Below, piece after piece: positions 1-8,571 of a stretch of 64,000 bases of DNA. The stretch comes from Gammaproteobacteria bacterium (GTDB lineage Bacteria > Pseudomonadota > Gammaproteobacteria > Pseudomonadales > Azotimanducaceae): NCBI GenBank assembly GCA_026705345.1, contig JAPPAV010000064.1, positions 24,991 to 88,990 of the forward strand, in the 5' to 3' direction. The translations under genes were made by a program, and so were the position numbers. The stretch's first letter is position 1, and each line of letters starts with the position of its first letter. The notes below the pieces were generated by a model. It ran no database searches and had not been told where the DNA came from. It saw only the letters and a list, made by a program, of their open reading frames with translations.

Positions 1-189
1 GAGGAGCGCGTCGCGAACCCGGTTTACCGCCACCTCCACCCGCGGATCGAAACACTCGAGCCAGTTCACGGGCAAGTCGCCCTCGTCGGAGCGCATTGCG
101 AACGCACAGGTCATCGGCCGCCCGCTCTCGTCCACCATCGAAGGCGGGCAATAGCGTGCCACGTGGTGGGCATCGGGGAGGGGCTTCAT
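1..189 (-). CDS. Unknown protein, 5' part only (cut by window edge)
   Basis: An open frame starts at ATG 189 on the minus strand and runs off the left edge after 63 codons, so only the N-terminus (MKPLPDAHHVARYCPPSMVD) is visible. The start overlaps the stop of the upstream gene (186-992) in an ATGA arrangement, which argues for translational coupling and a shared operon. I do not recognise the family. There is no signal peptide or membrane segment in the visible part. The start choice rests on the overlap and on coding-like third-position GC. Confidence 0.55.
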   Translation of the reverse strand, partial: MKPLPDAHHVARYCPPSMVDESGRPMTCAFAMRSDEGDLPVNWLECFDPRVEVAVNRVRDALL

Positions 190-992
190 TCGGCGACCAG
201 TACCGGGGTGAACGCCCGCACCGCCTCGAACGTTGCGTCGGCCGGCAGGGTGCCGTGCACGGTCAGCCGGTCGACGCCGGGGGAAAAGGGAGCGGAGAGA
301 GCCGCGAAGTGCACGAGTGGCGAGGGCGTGAACTCCATGGCCAACAAGCCGTTGCCGGCTTGGTCTCGGGAGGCGTCCGGCAGTGTCCACTCCACCTGTG
401 CAAAACCGTTGGGCGATGTGCCGACCTCGGGATCGGACCAGTCGCGATGGCTTAGCAGAAAGAGTGCCATGCGACGCAGCGACTCCAGGGCAATCGACTG
501 TTCCTCGGGATCGTCTTTGGCAAGGTCGTGGAGGTAGTCGACCCGATCCGCCACCGTCTGCCGAGCCTGGGCGCGCAGTATTGCGACGATGGCGGATGCG
601 GTCGTCGCGCGGTCCAGTTCGTCCCGCCAGGGTTCGTGGACGGGCTTCTTACCCGGAATCTCGACGCGCGGGGGTTCATAGCCGGGCCTCCGGGGCGTCG
701 ATTCGGGAACTGCCGCTCCCACGTACCGGTAGAAACCCGACCGGACCCTGTCGAACAATGGACCGGCCAACGCTCTCTTGAGCGGGACGATGACGTCCTG
801 GGACGTGGTCGTGGCTGCGCCGCCCAGTTCGACGAACCGGTTGCGCAGGGCCTCCACGATCTCACGGCGCCGATAGATTGCGTCAGGCTCGAGGAGCCCC
901 GACCGCAGGAGTTCCTCGACGGTCGCGGTACCGAACGGCATCCCCAGTAGTTTCTCGTTCAAGAGGGACACGGCGGTCCAATCCTTGGGCAA
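186..992 (-). CDS. Hypothetical protein, 268 aa
   Basis: A TTG start at 992 gives a soluble protein of 268 residues with no obvious signal peptide, membrane helix or catalytic motif. The middle is rich in proline and charged residues, and the C-terminal half (from about residue 150) looks mixed alpha/beta. It is translationally coupled (ATGA) to the unknown gene leaving the window at the left, so the two probably act together. The 149-bp region upstream is AT-richer than its surroundings and is the likely promoter area. No function is proposed. Confidence 0.55.
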   Translation of the reverse strand: MPKDWTAVSLLNEKLLGMPFGTATVEELLRSGLLEPDAIYRRREIVEALRNRFVELGGAATTTSQDVIVPLKRALAGPLFDRVRSGFYRYVGAAVPESTPRRPGYEPPRVEIPGKKPVHEPWRDELDRATTASAIVAILRAQARQTVADRVDYLHDLAKDDPEEQSIALESLRRMALFLLSHRDWSDPEVGTSPNGFAQVEWTLPDASRDQAGNGLLAMEFTPSPLVHFAALSAPFSPGVDRLTVHGTLPADATFEAVRAFTPVLVAE

Positions 993-1141
993 TGATCCGA
1001 AACGTCAGTCTATCGGGTACAAAAGGTACGTCAAGGGATCAAAAGTAGAGACATATCAAGGGCAAAAAAGAATCAAAGAGATAATAAGGCGCGTCCCTCG
1101 GGAGCTTTGGGGACTCGACCCGTTCCTCCAATTAGCGCTTT

Positions 1142-2182
1142 CTATGGTTCCGGTCGGTAGACGCGTACCGCCGTATCGTGGAACAACGCGGCTTTCTCGC
1201 TCGCCGAGAAACCCGCCGCCAGACGCTTGAACGCGTTCCACAGCACCCGGTATGAGCAGCTCACCTTGTCCACGGGGAAGTTGCTCTCGAACATGCACCG
1301 TTCGACGCCGAAGCACTCGATCATGTGCAGGTGGTAGTCACGGGTCGCGGCAACGAGTTCCTCCGACGTCGCGGGTCGTTCCTGCTTGTGGAAGCCAAAC
1401 CCGTTGATCGCCATGACGAGTCCGCCGAGTTTCGCGACGACGTTCTCCGAACGGGCAAGTTCGCGCACTGCCACCTTCCAGTAGTCGAAGATCTCCGCGC
1501 GCTTACCCGCGTAGGGACCGATACCGAGCGGGCCGCCGAAGTGGTCGAAGACGATCACCTGGTCCGGGAACGCCCTGGCGAGGTCGGTCAGTTCGCCGAT
1601 CTGGGGGTGGTAGAGCCAGCCGTCGAAGGTCATGCCGCGTTTGCCGAGTTCGGCAAATCCCTCGCGGAACTTCGTCGTGCCCAGCATCCCGTCGACTGGC
1701 GCGGTGTGCGAGTTGCGGATCTCGTCGTGGACGTCCCAACCCGCGGCGTGCCGGATTCCCCGAAACCGCGAGCTGGTCGCCGCGTGCCGATCCAGTACGT
1801 CCCCAACGGCCGCGCCCAGGTTCAGATCCGCATACCCGACGATCGCGGCGCAGGCCCGGCAATCGCCGTATTGGCCGCTGGCGCTCATCGCCGCGATGCC
1901 GTTGACGAATTCCGTCTCGCCGAGGGGCTTCATCGGCTCGGGCCCGTCGGTGCGGTACATCGAACCGCACTCCATGAACACCGTCGAAACGACGTTGTGC
2001 CCGCTGCCGACATCGGCAAGCAGCTCGTCGAGCAGGTAGCGGCTTCCCGGGTATTCCCAGAGGTGGTGGTGCGGGTCGCAAATCGGCAATTCCGGCTCGA
2101 TGACCTCCTCGGTTACCTGAGCGAGCCATGCTTCTCTATCCATCGGCACGAATCCCGGTGTTTTCGCCAAGTGAGTACTCAC
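1142..2182 (-). CDS. Amidohydrolase-2 family metal-dependent hydrolase
   Basis: This 346-residue protein belongs to the amidohydrolase-2 TIM-barrel group (relatives of 2-pyrone-4,6-dicarboxylate lactonase and other lactone/decarboxylase enzymes). The metal-site opening DPHHHLW lies near residue 36, DHFGG is in the middle, and a late FESNFPVD segment carries the conserved Asp at the end of the barrel. It starts at GTG 2182; an internal ATG (MDREAW) 13 codons in is a possible alternative. It is monocistronic and divergent from pntAA, with a 600-bp intergenic region between them. Substrate unknown; a cyclic ester or aromatic breakdown intermediate is the usual kind. Confidence 0.82.
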   Translation of the reverse strand: MSTHLAKTPGFVPMDREAWLAQVTEEVIEPELPICDPHHHLWEYPGSRYLLDELLADVGSGHNVVSTVFMECGSMYRTDGPEPMKPLGETEFVNGIAAMSASGQYGDCRACAAIVGYADLNLGAAVGDVLDRHAATSSRFRGIRHAAGWDVHDEIRNSHTAPVDGMLGTTKFREGFAELGKRGMTFDGWLYHPQIGELTDLARAFPDQVIVFDHFGGPLGIGPYAGKRAEIFDYWKVAVRELARSENVVAKLGGLVMAINGFGFHKQERPATSEELVAATRDYHLHMIECFGVERCMFESNFPVDKVSCSYRVLWNAFKRLAAGFSASEKAALFHDTAVRVYRPEP

Positions 2183-2244
2183 TCTCCAATGCAGTGATCG
2201 AGGCTACAAGCAGGTGGCCTTACGGGCAAGTTCGACCGCCTCCC

Positions 2245-2374
2245 GTAGGGGACGGGCTTGTCCCGTCCCGCCTGCCACTACGACACCGCGTCGCTGCCGA
2301 ACGAACCGTAGGGGCTTGTCCCGTCCCGCAGCCGCGGCCCGCACGCCGCGGGCGACCCCAAGGGTCGCCTCTAC
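2245..2374. repeat. REP/BIME-like palindromic element cluster
   Basis: The cluster opens with GTAG followed by GGGACGGG-CTTGT-CCCGTCCC, an 8-bp-stem hairpin. A shortened second copy follows near 2306. It closes with the inverse of the second REP type (GGGCGACC..GGTCGCC, here slightly degenerate) ending in CTAC. Two inverted GTAG-headed hairpins are the layout of bacterial BIMEs. It lies in the 600-bp region between two divergent genes and is noncoding. Confidence 0.8.
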
Positions 2375-2406
2375 GACGTTGTTAAGCCGCGGCACTGGCA
2401 CGGGCC

Positions 2407-2682
2407 CTATCCTGTCCATTGCAGCCGTACACCGAGGCGCAATGTCCGCCCGCCGGACTCGGCCGTGTGCTTCTTTGAACTGCTCCACAGCCGGGCGCGC
2501 AAGGACGATCCGGTCAGTTGCACGGGGTCCAATCCCGGCGACTCAAGGGCCGACGCCTCGATGCGGGTCCACTCCGCAAGGAACGCACCTAGCGCCGCGC
2601 CCGGCACACACACGAAACCGGCAGCCGGCCAGCCCGCGACACACGCAATGATCAACGACTGCCTCGTGACCGCGAGACGCAT
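2407..2682 (-). CDS. Possible small secreted protein (doubtful)
   Basis: This 91-residue frame in the 2183-2785 intergenic region begins with a short basic stretch and a hydrophobic run (residues 7-35) that could be a signal peptide, then a polar segment ending RLGVRLQW. Nothing matches a family I know. It may be noise in GC-rich DNA; the only support is the signal-like N-terminus. Apart from this frame and the palindromic cluster I see nothing else in this gap. Confidence 0.2.
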   Translation of the reverse strand: MRLAVTRQSLIIACVAGWPAAGFVCVPGAALGAFLAEWTRIEASALESPGLDPVQLTGSSLRARLWSSSKKHTAESGGRTLRLGVRLQWTG

Positions 2683-2785
2683 CGCGCGACCCCTATCCGA
2701 CCCGCTGAGAACCGCTCATCAAGTGTAAACCGGCGTGCCTTTGCATTACGCTTACCGCCCGTCACCAGACGGTGTTCTCTTACGG

Positions 2786-3913
2786 ATGCGTATCGCCGTG
2801 CCAAGGGAGACGTGGCCCGGCGAACTGCGCGCCGCGTTGGTTCCAAGCAGCGTCAAGAAGCTTGTTGGTCTCGGCTTCGACGTCATGGTCGAAACCGGCC
2901 TAGGGGCCGCGTCCGGTTTCCCGGATCGGGACTACGAAGCGGCAGGCGCGGACGTGGTCAAGGACATCGCCTCGGCGCTGGTGTCGTCGGAGGTCGTGCT
3001 CCGGGTCCGAAGGCCCGCCGAGGCGGACCTGGAGTTCCTAGCCGAAGACACCCTGCACATCAGCTTTCTCGATCCCTTCAACGAAAAACCGCTCATCGGG
3101 AAACTCGCCGCCCGTGGCGTGACGGCCGTGTCCATGGAAATGATCCCGAGAACCACGCGGGCGCAGAAGATGGACGCGCTGTCGTCCCAGGCCAGCTTGG
3201 CGGGCTACGTCACGGTCGTCCTGGCCGCTTCGCACACGCCGAAGGTCTTCCCGATGATGATGACGCCGGCTGGCACCATCGCGCCGGCGCGCGTGTTCGT
3301 CATCGGCGCGGGTGTCGCCGGACTCCAGGCGGTCGCGACGGCGAAACGCTTGGGTGCCCGGGTCGAAGCCTTCGACACCCGGCCCGCGGTTGCCGAACAG
3401 GTGCAGTCCCTCGGCGCCCGGTTCGTGGAAATCGACATCGGCGAAATCGGCCAGACGGAGCAGGGCTACGCCCGGGAACTCACTGCGGAGCAAATCGAGA
3501 TGCAGCGCCAGGGCATGAAGCGGGTCATCGGCTATTCCGACGTGGTCATCACCACCGCCCAGGTGTTCGGACGACCCGCCCCCCGCATCGTCACGCGCGA
3601 CATGGTGGAGGCCATGCGCCCCGGGAGCGTCGTGGTGGACATGGCCGTGGAATCTGGCGGCAACGTCGAGGGTTCGGTACTGGACGAGGTCGTGGACATC
3701 GACGGTGTCAAGCTGGTCGGCCTCGGCAACCTGCCCTCGGAGGTCGCGCAGAACGCAAGCGAGATGTACTCGTCTAACGTCACACACTTCATCGACGAGT
3801 TCTACGATGCAGAGAACGGACGATTCGATCTGGATCCGGCCGACGAGATCGTCGCCGGCTGCGTGCTGACGCGCGGCGGCGAAGTGGTTAGCGAGACGGC
3901 GCGGGCGGCTTAG
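2786..3913 (+). CDS. pntAA: NAD(P) transhydrogenase subunit alpha 1
   Basis: This is the NAD(H)-binding domain I of the proton-translocating transhydrogenase, which moves hydride between NADH and NADP+ at the cytoplasmic face of the inner membrane. The start is taken at ATG 2786 (MRIAVPRETWPGE), the family's normal N-terminus; the frame is open 17 codons further upstream. The Rossmann motif GAGVAGLQA is near residue 174, followed by FDTRPAVAEQV, and the RVIGYSDVVITTA segment comes later. At 375 aa it matches the split three-gene type (pntAA/pntAB/pntB) rather than the fused E. coli PntA. pntAB follows after 23 bp. Confidence 0.95.
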   Translation: MRIAVPRETWPGELRAALVPSSVKKLVGLGFDVMVETGLGAASGFPDRDYEAAGADVVKDIASALVSSEVVLRVRRPAEADLEFLAEDTLHISFLDPFNEKPLIGKLAARGVTAVSMEMIPRTTRAQKMDALSSQASLAGYVTVVLAASHTPKVFPMMMTPAGTIAPARVFVIGAGVAGLQAVATAKRLGARVEAFDTRPAVAEQVQSLGARFVEIDIGEIGQTEQGYARELTAEQIEMQRQGMKRVIGYSDVVITTAQVFGRPAPRIVTRDMVEAMRPGSVVVDMAVESGGNVEGSVLDEVVDIDGVKLVGLGNLPSEVAQNASEMYSSNVTHFIDEFYDAENGRFDLDPADEIVAGCVLTRGGEVVSETARAA

Positions 3914-3936
3914 CCGCCGGCGCACTGGAGCATCGA

Positions 3937-4236
3937 GTGGAACTGATCCCCGTCTATCTCGCGTTCATATTGATCCTCGCGATCTTCCTCGGCTTCGAGT
4001 TGATCTCGAAGGTGCCGGCGACTTTGCATACGCCGCTGATGTCGGGCGCAAACGCGATTTCCGGCATCACCATCGTCGGCGCGTTGTTGGCGGCCGGCGC
4101 GGGTGGACCGAGTGGGCTCGCGACCCTGCTCGGTTCCGCAGCCGTGTTCTTCGCCACCGTCAACGTCGTCGGCGGCTACCTGGTCACGGACCGGATGCTC
4201 GGGTTGTTCAAGAAAAAGACCGACGATGCGCCGTAA
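3937..4236 (+). CDS. pntAB: NAD(P) transhydrogenase subunit alpha 2
   Basis: This small membrane subunit (99 aa, GTG start) carries the domain II helices that in fused enzymes form the C-terminus of the alpha chain. Three hydrophobic segments are visible (about residues 4-22, 40-58 and 64-84), with the conserved LMSGANAISGI segment near residue 34 lining the proton channel. It lies between pntAA and pntB with gaps of 23 and 6 bp, so the three are one operon. Confidence 0.93.
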   Translation: MELIPVYLAFILILAIFLGFELISKVPATLHTPLMSGANAISGITIVGALLAAGAGGPSGLATLLGSAAVFFATVNVVGGYLVTDRMLGLFKKKTDDAP

Positions 4237-4242
4237 CGCCCG

Positions 4243-5616
4243 ATGAGCGCGCTCCTCGTCAACCTCGCCTACATCGTTGCGGCCGTGATGTTCATCTTCG
4301 GCTTGCGGATGCTGGGCTCGCCCGCCACGGCCCGGTCGGGCAACGCGCTGTCGTCCGGCGGCATGTTGATCGCCATCGTGGTGACGCTGCTCTCGAAGGG
4401 GATCGTCGAGTTCCACTGGATCGCCGTTGCCGCTGCTGCGGGCGCCTTGGTCGGCGCGTTGGCGTCCCGTTTGGTCGCCATGACCGCGATGCCGGAAATG
4501 GTCGCGCTGTTCAACGGTTCAGGCGGCATCGCGAGTCTGCTCGTGGCCTGGGCCGCGCTGTTCGGCGCGAGCCCGGGCGTCGGCGGGGTGACCACGTTCA
4601 CCGCCGTCACGGTCTTCCTCTCGATAATGATTGGCGGGGTGACCTTTTCGGGAAGCCTCGTCGCCTGGGCCAAACTCGCGGAGGTGATGCCGAGCGGTGC
4701 CATCGTGTTCGTCGGCCAGCGCGTCATCAACGCCGCGCTACTGGGCGGTCTGGTGCTCGGCGGCGTCCTTTTCGCCCTCCTTCCGGCGCCGGACTCCCCC
4801 CTCTTCTACGCCATCCTGGGGCTCGCGGTGCTGCTCGGCGTCATGGCGGTCATTCCGATCGGCGGGGCGGACATGCCGGTGGTGATCTCGCTCCTGAACA
4901 GCTACTCGGGACTTGCAGCCTGCGCGGCCGGTTTCGCCATCAACAACAACATCCTGATCGTCTCGGGATCGCTTGTCGGTGCCGCCGGCATCATTCTCAC
5001 CAACATCATGTGCAAGGCGATGAACCGGTCGCTCACCAACGTCTTGTTCAGCGGCTTTGGGGCCGTTAAGACCGTCACGAAGGTGGAAGGCGACGTCAAG
5101 CCCATCGTCGCCGAGGACGCCTACCTGATCCTCGAAGCCGCATCGGCGGTCACCTTCGTTCCGGGCTACGGAATGGCAGTTGCCCAGGCCCAGCACGTGG
5201 TCCGCGAACTCGGCGAGATACTCGAGGCGAACGGTTGCGAGGTGAGCTACGCCATCCACCCGGTCGCCGGGCGCATGCCGGGGCACATGAACGTGCTGCT
5301 TGCGGAGGCGAACGTGCCCTACGATCAACTCGTCGAGTCGGATGACATCAATCCGCGCATGCCGAACGTGGATGTCGCCGTCGTGATCGGCGCCAACGAC
5401 GTCGTGAATCCGGCGGCCAGGGATGACGACGCGAGCCCGATCTACGGCATGCCGATCGTCAACGTCGACCATGCGCGCACCGTATTCGTCCTCAAGCGTT
5501 CCATGGCCTCGGGCTTCGCGGGCGTCGACAACCCGCTGTTCTTCGGCACCAATACGCGGATGCTTTTCGGCGATGCCAAGGCGTCGATCTCGGCGCTGAT
5601 CTCGGAGTTCAAATGA
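4243..5616 (+). CDS. pntB: NAD(P) transhydrogenase subunit beta
   Basis: At 457 aa this is a full-length beta subunit: about nine membrane helices over residues 1-270 (domain II), then the NADP(H)-binding domain III. Domain III shows the GYGMAVAQAQ motif near residue 310, AIHPVAGRMPGHMNVLLAE, and the late PIYGMPIV and VLKRSM segments that contact NADP. With PntAA and PntAB it couples the proton gradient to NADPH production. Its stop overlaps the start of the next gene (ATGA at 5613-5616). Confidence 0.95.
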   Translation: MSALLVNLAYIVAAVMFIFGLRMLGSPATARSGNALSSGGMLIAIVVTLLSKGIVEFHWIAVAAAAGALVGALASRLVAMTAMPEMVALFNGSGGIASLLVAWAALFGASPGVGGVTTFTAVTVFLSIMIGGVTFSGSLVAWAKLAEVMPSGAIVFVGQRVINAALLGGLVLGGVLFALLPAPDSPLFYAILGLAVLLGVMAVIPIGGADMPVVISLLNSYSGLAACAAGFAINNNILIVSGSLVGAAGIILTNIMCKAMNRSLTNVLFSGFGAVKTVTKVEGDVKPIVAEDAYLILEAASAVTFVPGYGMAVAQAQHVVRELGEILEANGCEVSYAIHPVAGRMPGHMNVLLAEANVPYDQLVESDDINPRMPNVDVAVVIGANDVVNPAARDDDASPIYGMPIVNVDHARTVFVLKRSMASGFAGVDNPLFFGTNTRMLFGDAKASISALISEFK

Positions 5617-6071
5617 GGATTCCCGACGCGCTATTTCCGTTCATCAACCAGTTCATGCGGTTGCTGTTGAACTCGCCGCTGCACCGCCTGATGAGCGGCA
5701 GCGTAATGGTGGTCTACTTCACGGGACGCAAGACGGGCAGGCGCCGTTCGACACCTGTGCGTTACCTGCGGGAGGGCGAGTCTCGCGTGGTGTGCCTCAC
5801 TGGTCGCGAGACCGGGTGGTGGCCGAATTTCCTCGAACCGCGCGACGTTCTGCTGCAGTTGGCCGGGCGTCGTGTCGCGGCCCGCGCCCACGCCCGACCG
5901 GGTGACACCGAACACAAGGCGTCGGTACTCCGGGAGACGCTTGAGCGGTTCCCGGCTGATGCGCCGTACCACGGAATCGTCCTCAAGCGGGGACAGGAGA
6001 TGACGCCGACCCAGTTCGAGCAGGCCGTGGCGCGAGACGTGGTGGTATCGTTCGACGTGCTCGACGGCTAG
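5613..6071 (+). CDS. Nitroreductase/quinone reductase (deazaflavin/FMN split-barrel type)
   Basis: This 152-residue protein resembles the DUF385/Ddn family of F420-dependent or FMN-like split-barrel reductases: a hydrophobic N-terminal helix, then YFTGRKTGRRRSTPVRY (from about residue 36), then a WWPNF segment and VLLQLAGRRVAARA. The Gly-Arg-Lys-Thr-Gly-Arg motif is characteristic of the family. Its start overlaps the pntB stop, suggesting it uses reducing power from the same operon, which is inference. No F420 biosynthesis gene is visible nearby, so the cofactor is open. Confidence 0.65.
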   Translation: MRIPDALFPFINQFMRLLLNSPLHRLMSGSVMVVYFTGRKTGRRRSTPVRYLREGESRVVCLTGRETGWWPNFLEPRDVLLQLAGRRVAARAHARPGDTEHKASVLRETLERFPADAPYHGIVLKRGQEMTPTQFEQAVARDVVVSFDVLDG

Positions 6072-6125
6072 TCGCAGGCAGTAATCAACGGGGCGGGCCA
6101 GTCAGAGAGGGTAGGCGATCCACCC

Positions 6126-7628
6126 ATGGAGGAACGCATCGTGTTCAACCTGCTCGAATTCCTCGCCCAACTCTTTGTGCTCATGGTCGGCCTCGGCGTC
6201 CTGGTCGTCGCCGTCCTCTACGTCATCGACCGCACCCAGACCCGGCAGGCGGTGCGGCGCAACTTTCCGGTCATCGGTCGTTTCCGCTATCTCTTCGAGC
6301 GCCTCGGCGAGTTCTTCCGGCAGTACTTCTTCGCCATGGACCGGGAGGAGATGCCGTTCAACCGGGCCGAGCGTTCCTGGGTCTACCGGGCGGCCAAGGG
6401 CGAGGACACCATGGTCGCGTTCGGCTCGACCCGGGACATGCGGCCCGTCGGCTCGGTGATCTTCGTCAACTGTCCCTATCCGACCCTGGAGCAGGATGCG
6501 GTGGACACGACGGACGTGACCATCGGCCCGTATTGCGAGAAGCCCTACACGACGTCCTCCGTGTTCCACATTTCGGCCATGAGCTACGGGGCGGTCTCCC
6601 GACCGGCGGTCGAGGCCCTGTCGAACGGCGCGCGCATGGCCGGCGTTTGGCTGAACACGGGCGAAGGGGGCCTGTCGCCCTCGCATCTCGAAGGGGGTGC
6701 CGACATCGTCTTCCAGTTCGGCACGGCGAAGTACGGGGTTCGGGATTCCGACGGGGAACTCTCGGATGCGCGCTTGAAGGACGTCGCCGCACACGAGCAG
6801 GTGCGGATGTTCGAGATCAAGCTCTCCCAAGGCGCCAAGCCGGGCAAGGGCGGGATTCTGCCCGGCGCGAAGGTGACGGAGGAGGTCGCGGCGATCCGGC
6901 TCATCGATCGGGGCAAGGATTCCATCAGCCCCAACCGGCACCCGGAGATCAACTCCGAAGCGGATCTCCTCGACATGATCGAGCGGGTACGGCGCGTCAC
7001 CGGCAAACCGACCGGTTTCAAGACGGTGATCGGTAGCTATGACTGGATCGACGACCTGTGCGACGAGATCCACCGGCGCGGCATCGAGTCGGCGCCGGAC
7101 TTCATCACCGTCGACAGCGCCGACGGCGGTTCGGGTGCCGCGCCCATGAGCCTCATCGACTACATGGGCCTGCCGATCAAGGAAAGCCTGCCGCTGGTCG
7201 TGGACGTGCTGACGAAGCACGGCCTGCGCGACCGCATCAAGGTGATCGCGAGCGGCAAGATGGTCCTGCCGGGGCCGGTGGCCTGGGCGCTCTGCGCGGG
7301 CGCGGACTTCGTGGCCTCGGCCCGGGGCTTCATGTTCGCGCTGGGCTGCATCCAGGCGCTACAGTGCAACAAGAACACCTGCCCTACGGGTGTGACCACT
7401 CACGATCCCAGGCTTCAGCGCGGTCTCGACCCCGTTGACAAGGCTGAGCGGGTCAGGCGCTATGCCCTTTCGATCCGCACGGAGGTCGGTGTCATCGCCC
7501 ACTCCTGCGGCGTGCCGGAACCGCGCCGGTTGAAACGGTTCCATTGCCGCATCGTGCAGGACGACGGAAAATCCGTGCCGTTGGACGAGCTTTACCCCGA
7601 GCAGCAAGCCGTGGCGCCGCCACACTAG
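6126..7628 (+). CDS. FMN-binding glutamate synthase family protein
   Basis: This 500-residue protein has one N-terminal membrane helix (about residues 12-36) followed by the alpha/beta barrel synthase domain of glutamate synthase. Visible landmarks are SYGAVSRPA, GEGGLSPSH, LSQGAKPGKGG, DSADGGSGAAP, and the iron-sulphur segment with C-x5-C-x4-C (CIQALQCNKNTC). There is no glutaminase domain, so it is not a full GOGAT; stand-alone members have uncertain substrates and may handle ammonia transfer or another flavin-dependent redox step. The nitroreductase gene follows after 11 bp. Confidence 0.85.
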   Translation: MEERIVFNLLEFLAQLFVLMVGLGVLVVAVLYVIDRTQTRQAVRRNFPVIGRFRYLFERLGEFFRQYFFAMDREEMPFNRAERSWVYRAAKGEDTMVAFGSTRDMRPVGSVIFVNCPYPTLEQDAVDTTDVTIGPYCEKPYTTSSVFHISAMSYGAVSRPAVEALSNGARMAGVWLNTGEGGLSPSHLEGGADIVFQFGTAKYGVRDSDGELSDARLKDVAAHEQVRMFEIKLSQGAKPGKGGILPGAKVTEEVAAIRLIDRGKDSISPNRHPEINSEADLLDMIERVRRVTGKPTGFKTVIGSYDWIDDLCDEIHRRGIESAPDFITVDSADGGSGAAPMSLIDYMGLPIKESLPLVVDVLTKHGLRDRIKVIASGKMVLPGPVAWALCAGADFVASARGFMFALGCIQALQCNKNTCPTGVTTHDPRLQRGLDPVDKAERVRRYALSIRTEVGVIAHSCGVPEPRRLKRFHCRIVQDDGKSVPLDELYPEQQAVAPPH

Positions 7629-7639
7629 GAGTCGAGGCA

Positions 7640-8305
7640 GTGGAACTCTACGATGTCATGCGCACCGCGTTCGCGGCCCGGGACTTCATGGCTGATCCGG
7701 TACCCGACGAGGTGCTCGCCCGGATCCTCGACAACGCCCGCTTCGCCCCCAGCGGCGGCAACCGGCAGGGCTGGCGCGTCATCGTGGTCCGCGACCTCGC
7801 CAAGCGTGCTGCCCTTGGCCCGTTGATCGAACCCACCTACAAGCGCTACCTCGCCGAGGTCCGTGCAGGTGCCAATCCCTGGAACACCATCGCCCCCGCC
7901 GCAGTCAGCCAAGCCGACGTCGACGCCGTCGCCATTCCCCCGGGGTTCATCGACCGGTTGATCCATGCGCCCGTGCTGTTGCTGGTGACCGTCGACCTCG
8001 CCGTCGTCGCGTCCATGGACCAGCACCTGCCGCGCATCGGCGTCATCTCCGGGGCCTCCATCTATCCCTTCGTCTGGAACATCCTGCTGGCGGCGCGCAA
8101 CGAAGGACTCGGCGGCACCCTGACCACGTTCCTGGCTGCCGAGGAAGCCAAGGCCAAGGCACTGTTCGGCATCCCGGAGAACCACGCGCTGGCCGCCATG
8201 CTCCCCATCGGCAGGCCAGTCAAGCAACTCACCCGCCTGCGCCGCAATCCGGTCGCGGCGTTCGCCACGGTCGATGCCTTCGACGGCGCTCCCTTCGGCG
8301 ATTGA
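7640..8305 (+). CDS. Nitroreductase family protein
   Basis: The start is taken at GTG 7640 (VELYDVMRTAFAARDF) because an AGGAG sits a few bases upstream and the family begins at this point; the frame is open further upstream inside the previous gene. Residues 34-40 (APSGGNRQ) are the usual FMN phosphate-binding region of oxygen-insensitive NAD(P)H nitroreductases, and the late GLGGTLTTF loop is also typical. About 221 aa, soluble, probably homodimeric. It is cotranscribed with the glutamate-synthase-like gene; the substrate cannot be read from sequence. Confidence 0.85.
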   Translation: MELYDVMRTAFAARDFMADPVPDEVLARILDNARFAPSGGNRQGWRVIVVRDLAKRAALGPLIEPTYKRYLAEVRAGANPWNTIAPAAVSQADVDAVAIPPGFIDRLIHAPVLLLVTVDLAVVASMDQHLPRIGVISGASIYPFVWNILLAARNEGLGGTLTTFLAAEEAKAKALFGIPENHALAAMLPIGRPVKQLTRLRRNPVAAFATVDAFDGAPFGD

Positions 8306-8308
8306 ACG

Positions 8309-8536
8309 GTGGCCGAGTCGTTTCCCGCGATTCAGCGTGTCGAGTCGTCAAGCATCGAAACCGTGAGTTACGACCACGAGACCCGAAGGCTCTACTTGCG
8401 ATTCGTCGGTTCCGGCAAAGCCTATGTCTACTACGACGTCCCGTCGTCGATCTTCGACGAACTCATGCGCGCCGAGTCCAAGGGTGGATTTGTGAACACG
8501 ATGATCAAGGGCAGCTACAACTACCGCGGGTTGTAG
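8309..8536 (+). CDS. KTSC domain protein
   Basis: This small protein of 75 aa (GTG start, 3 bp after the nitroreductase stop) matches the KTSC domain: SSSIETVSYDHETRRLYLRF, then AYVYYDVP and a C-terminal KGGFVNTMIKGSY. The domain is named for lysine, threonine, serine and cysteine positions, but its role is unknown; it is often fused to or near nucleic-acid-related genes. Here it sits at the end of a redox operon. Confidence 0.75.
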   Translation: MAESFPAIQRVESSSIETVSYDHETRRLYLRFVGSGKAYVYYDVPSSIFDELMRAESKGGFVNTMIKGSYNYRGL

Positions 8537-8571
8537 CATGGAAGTCCCGATTCTCCAGCCGGGCTCTCGCC

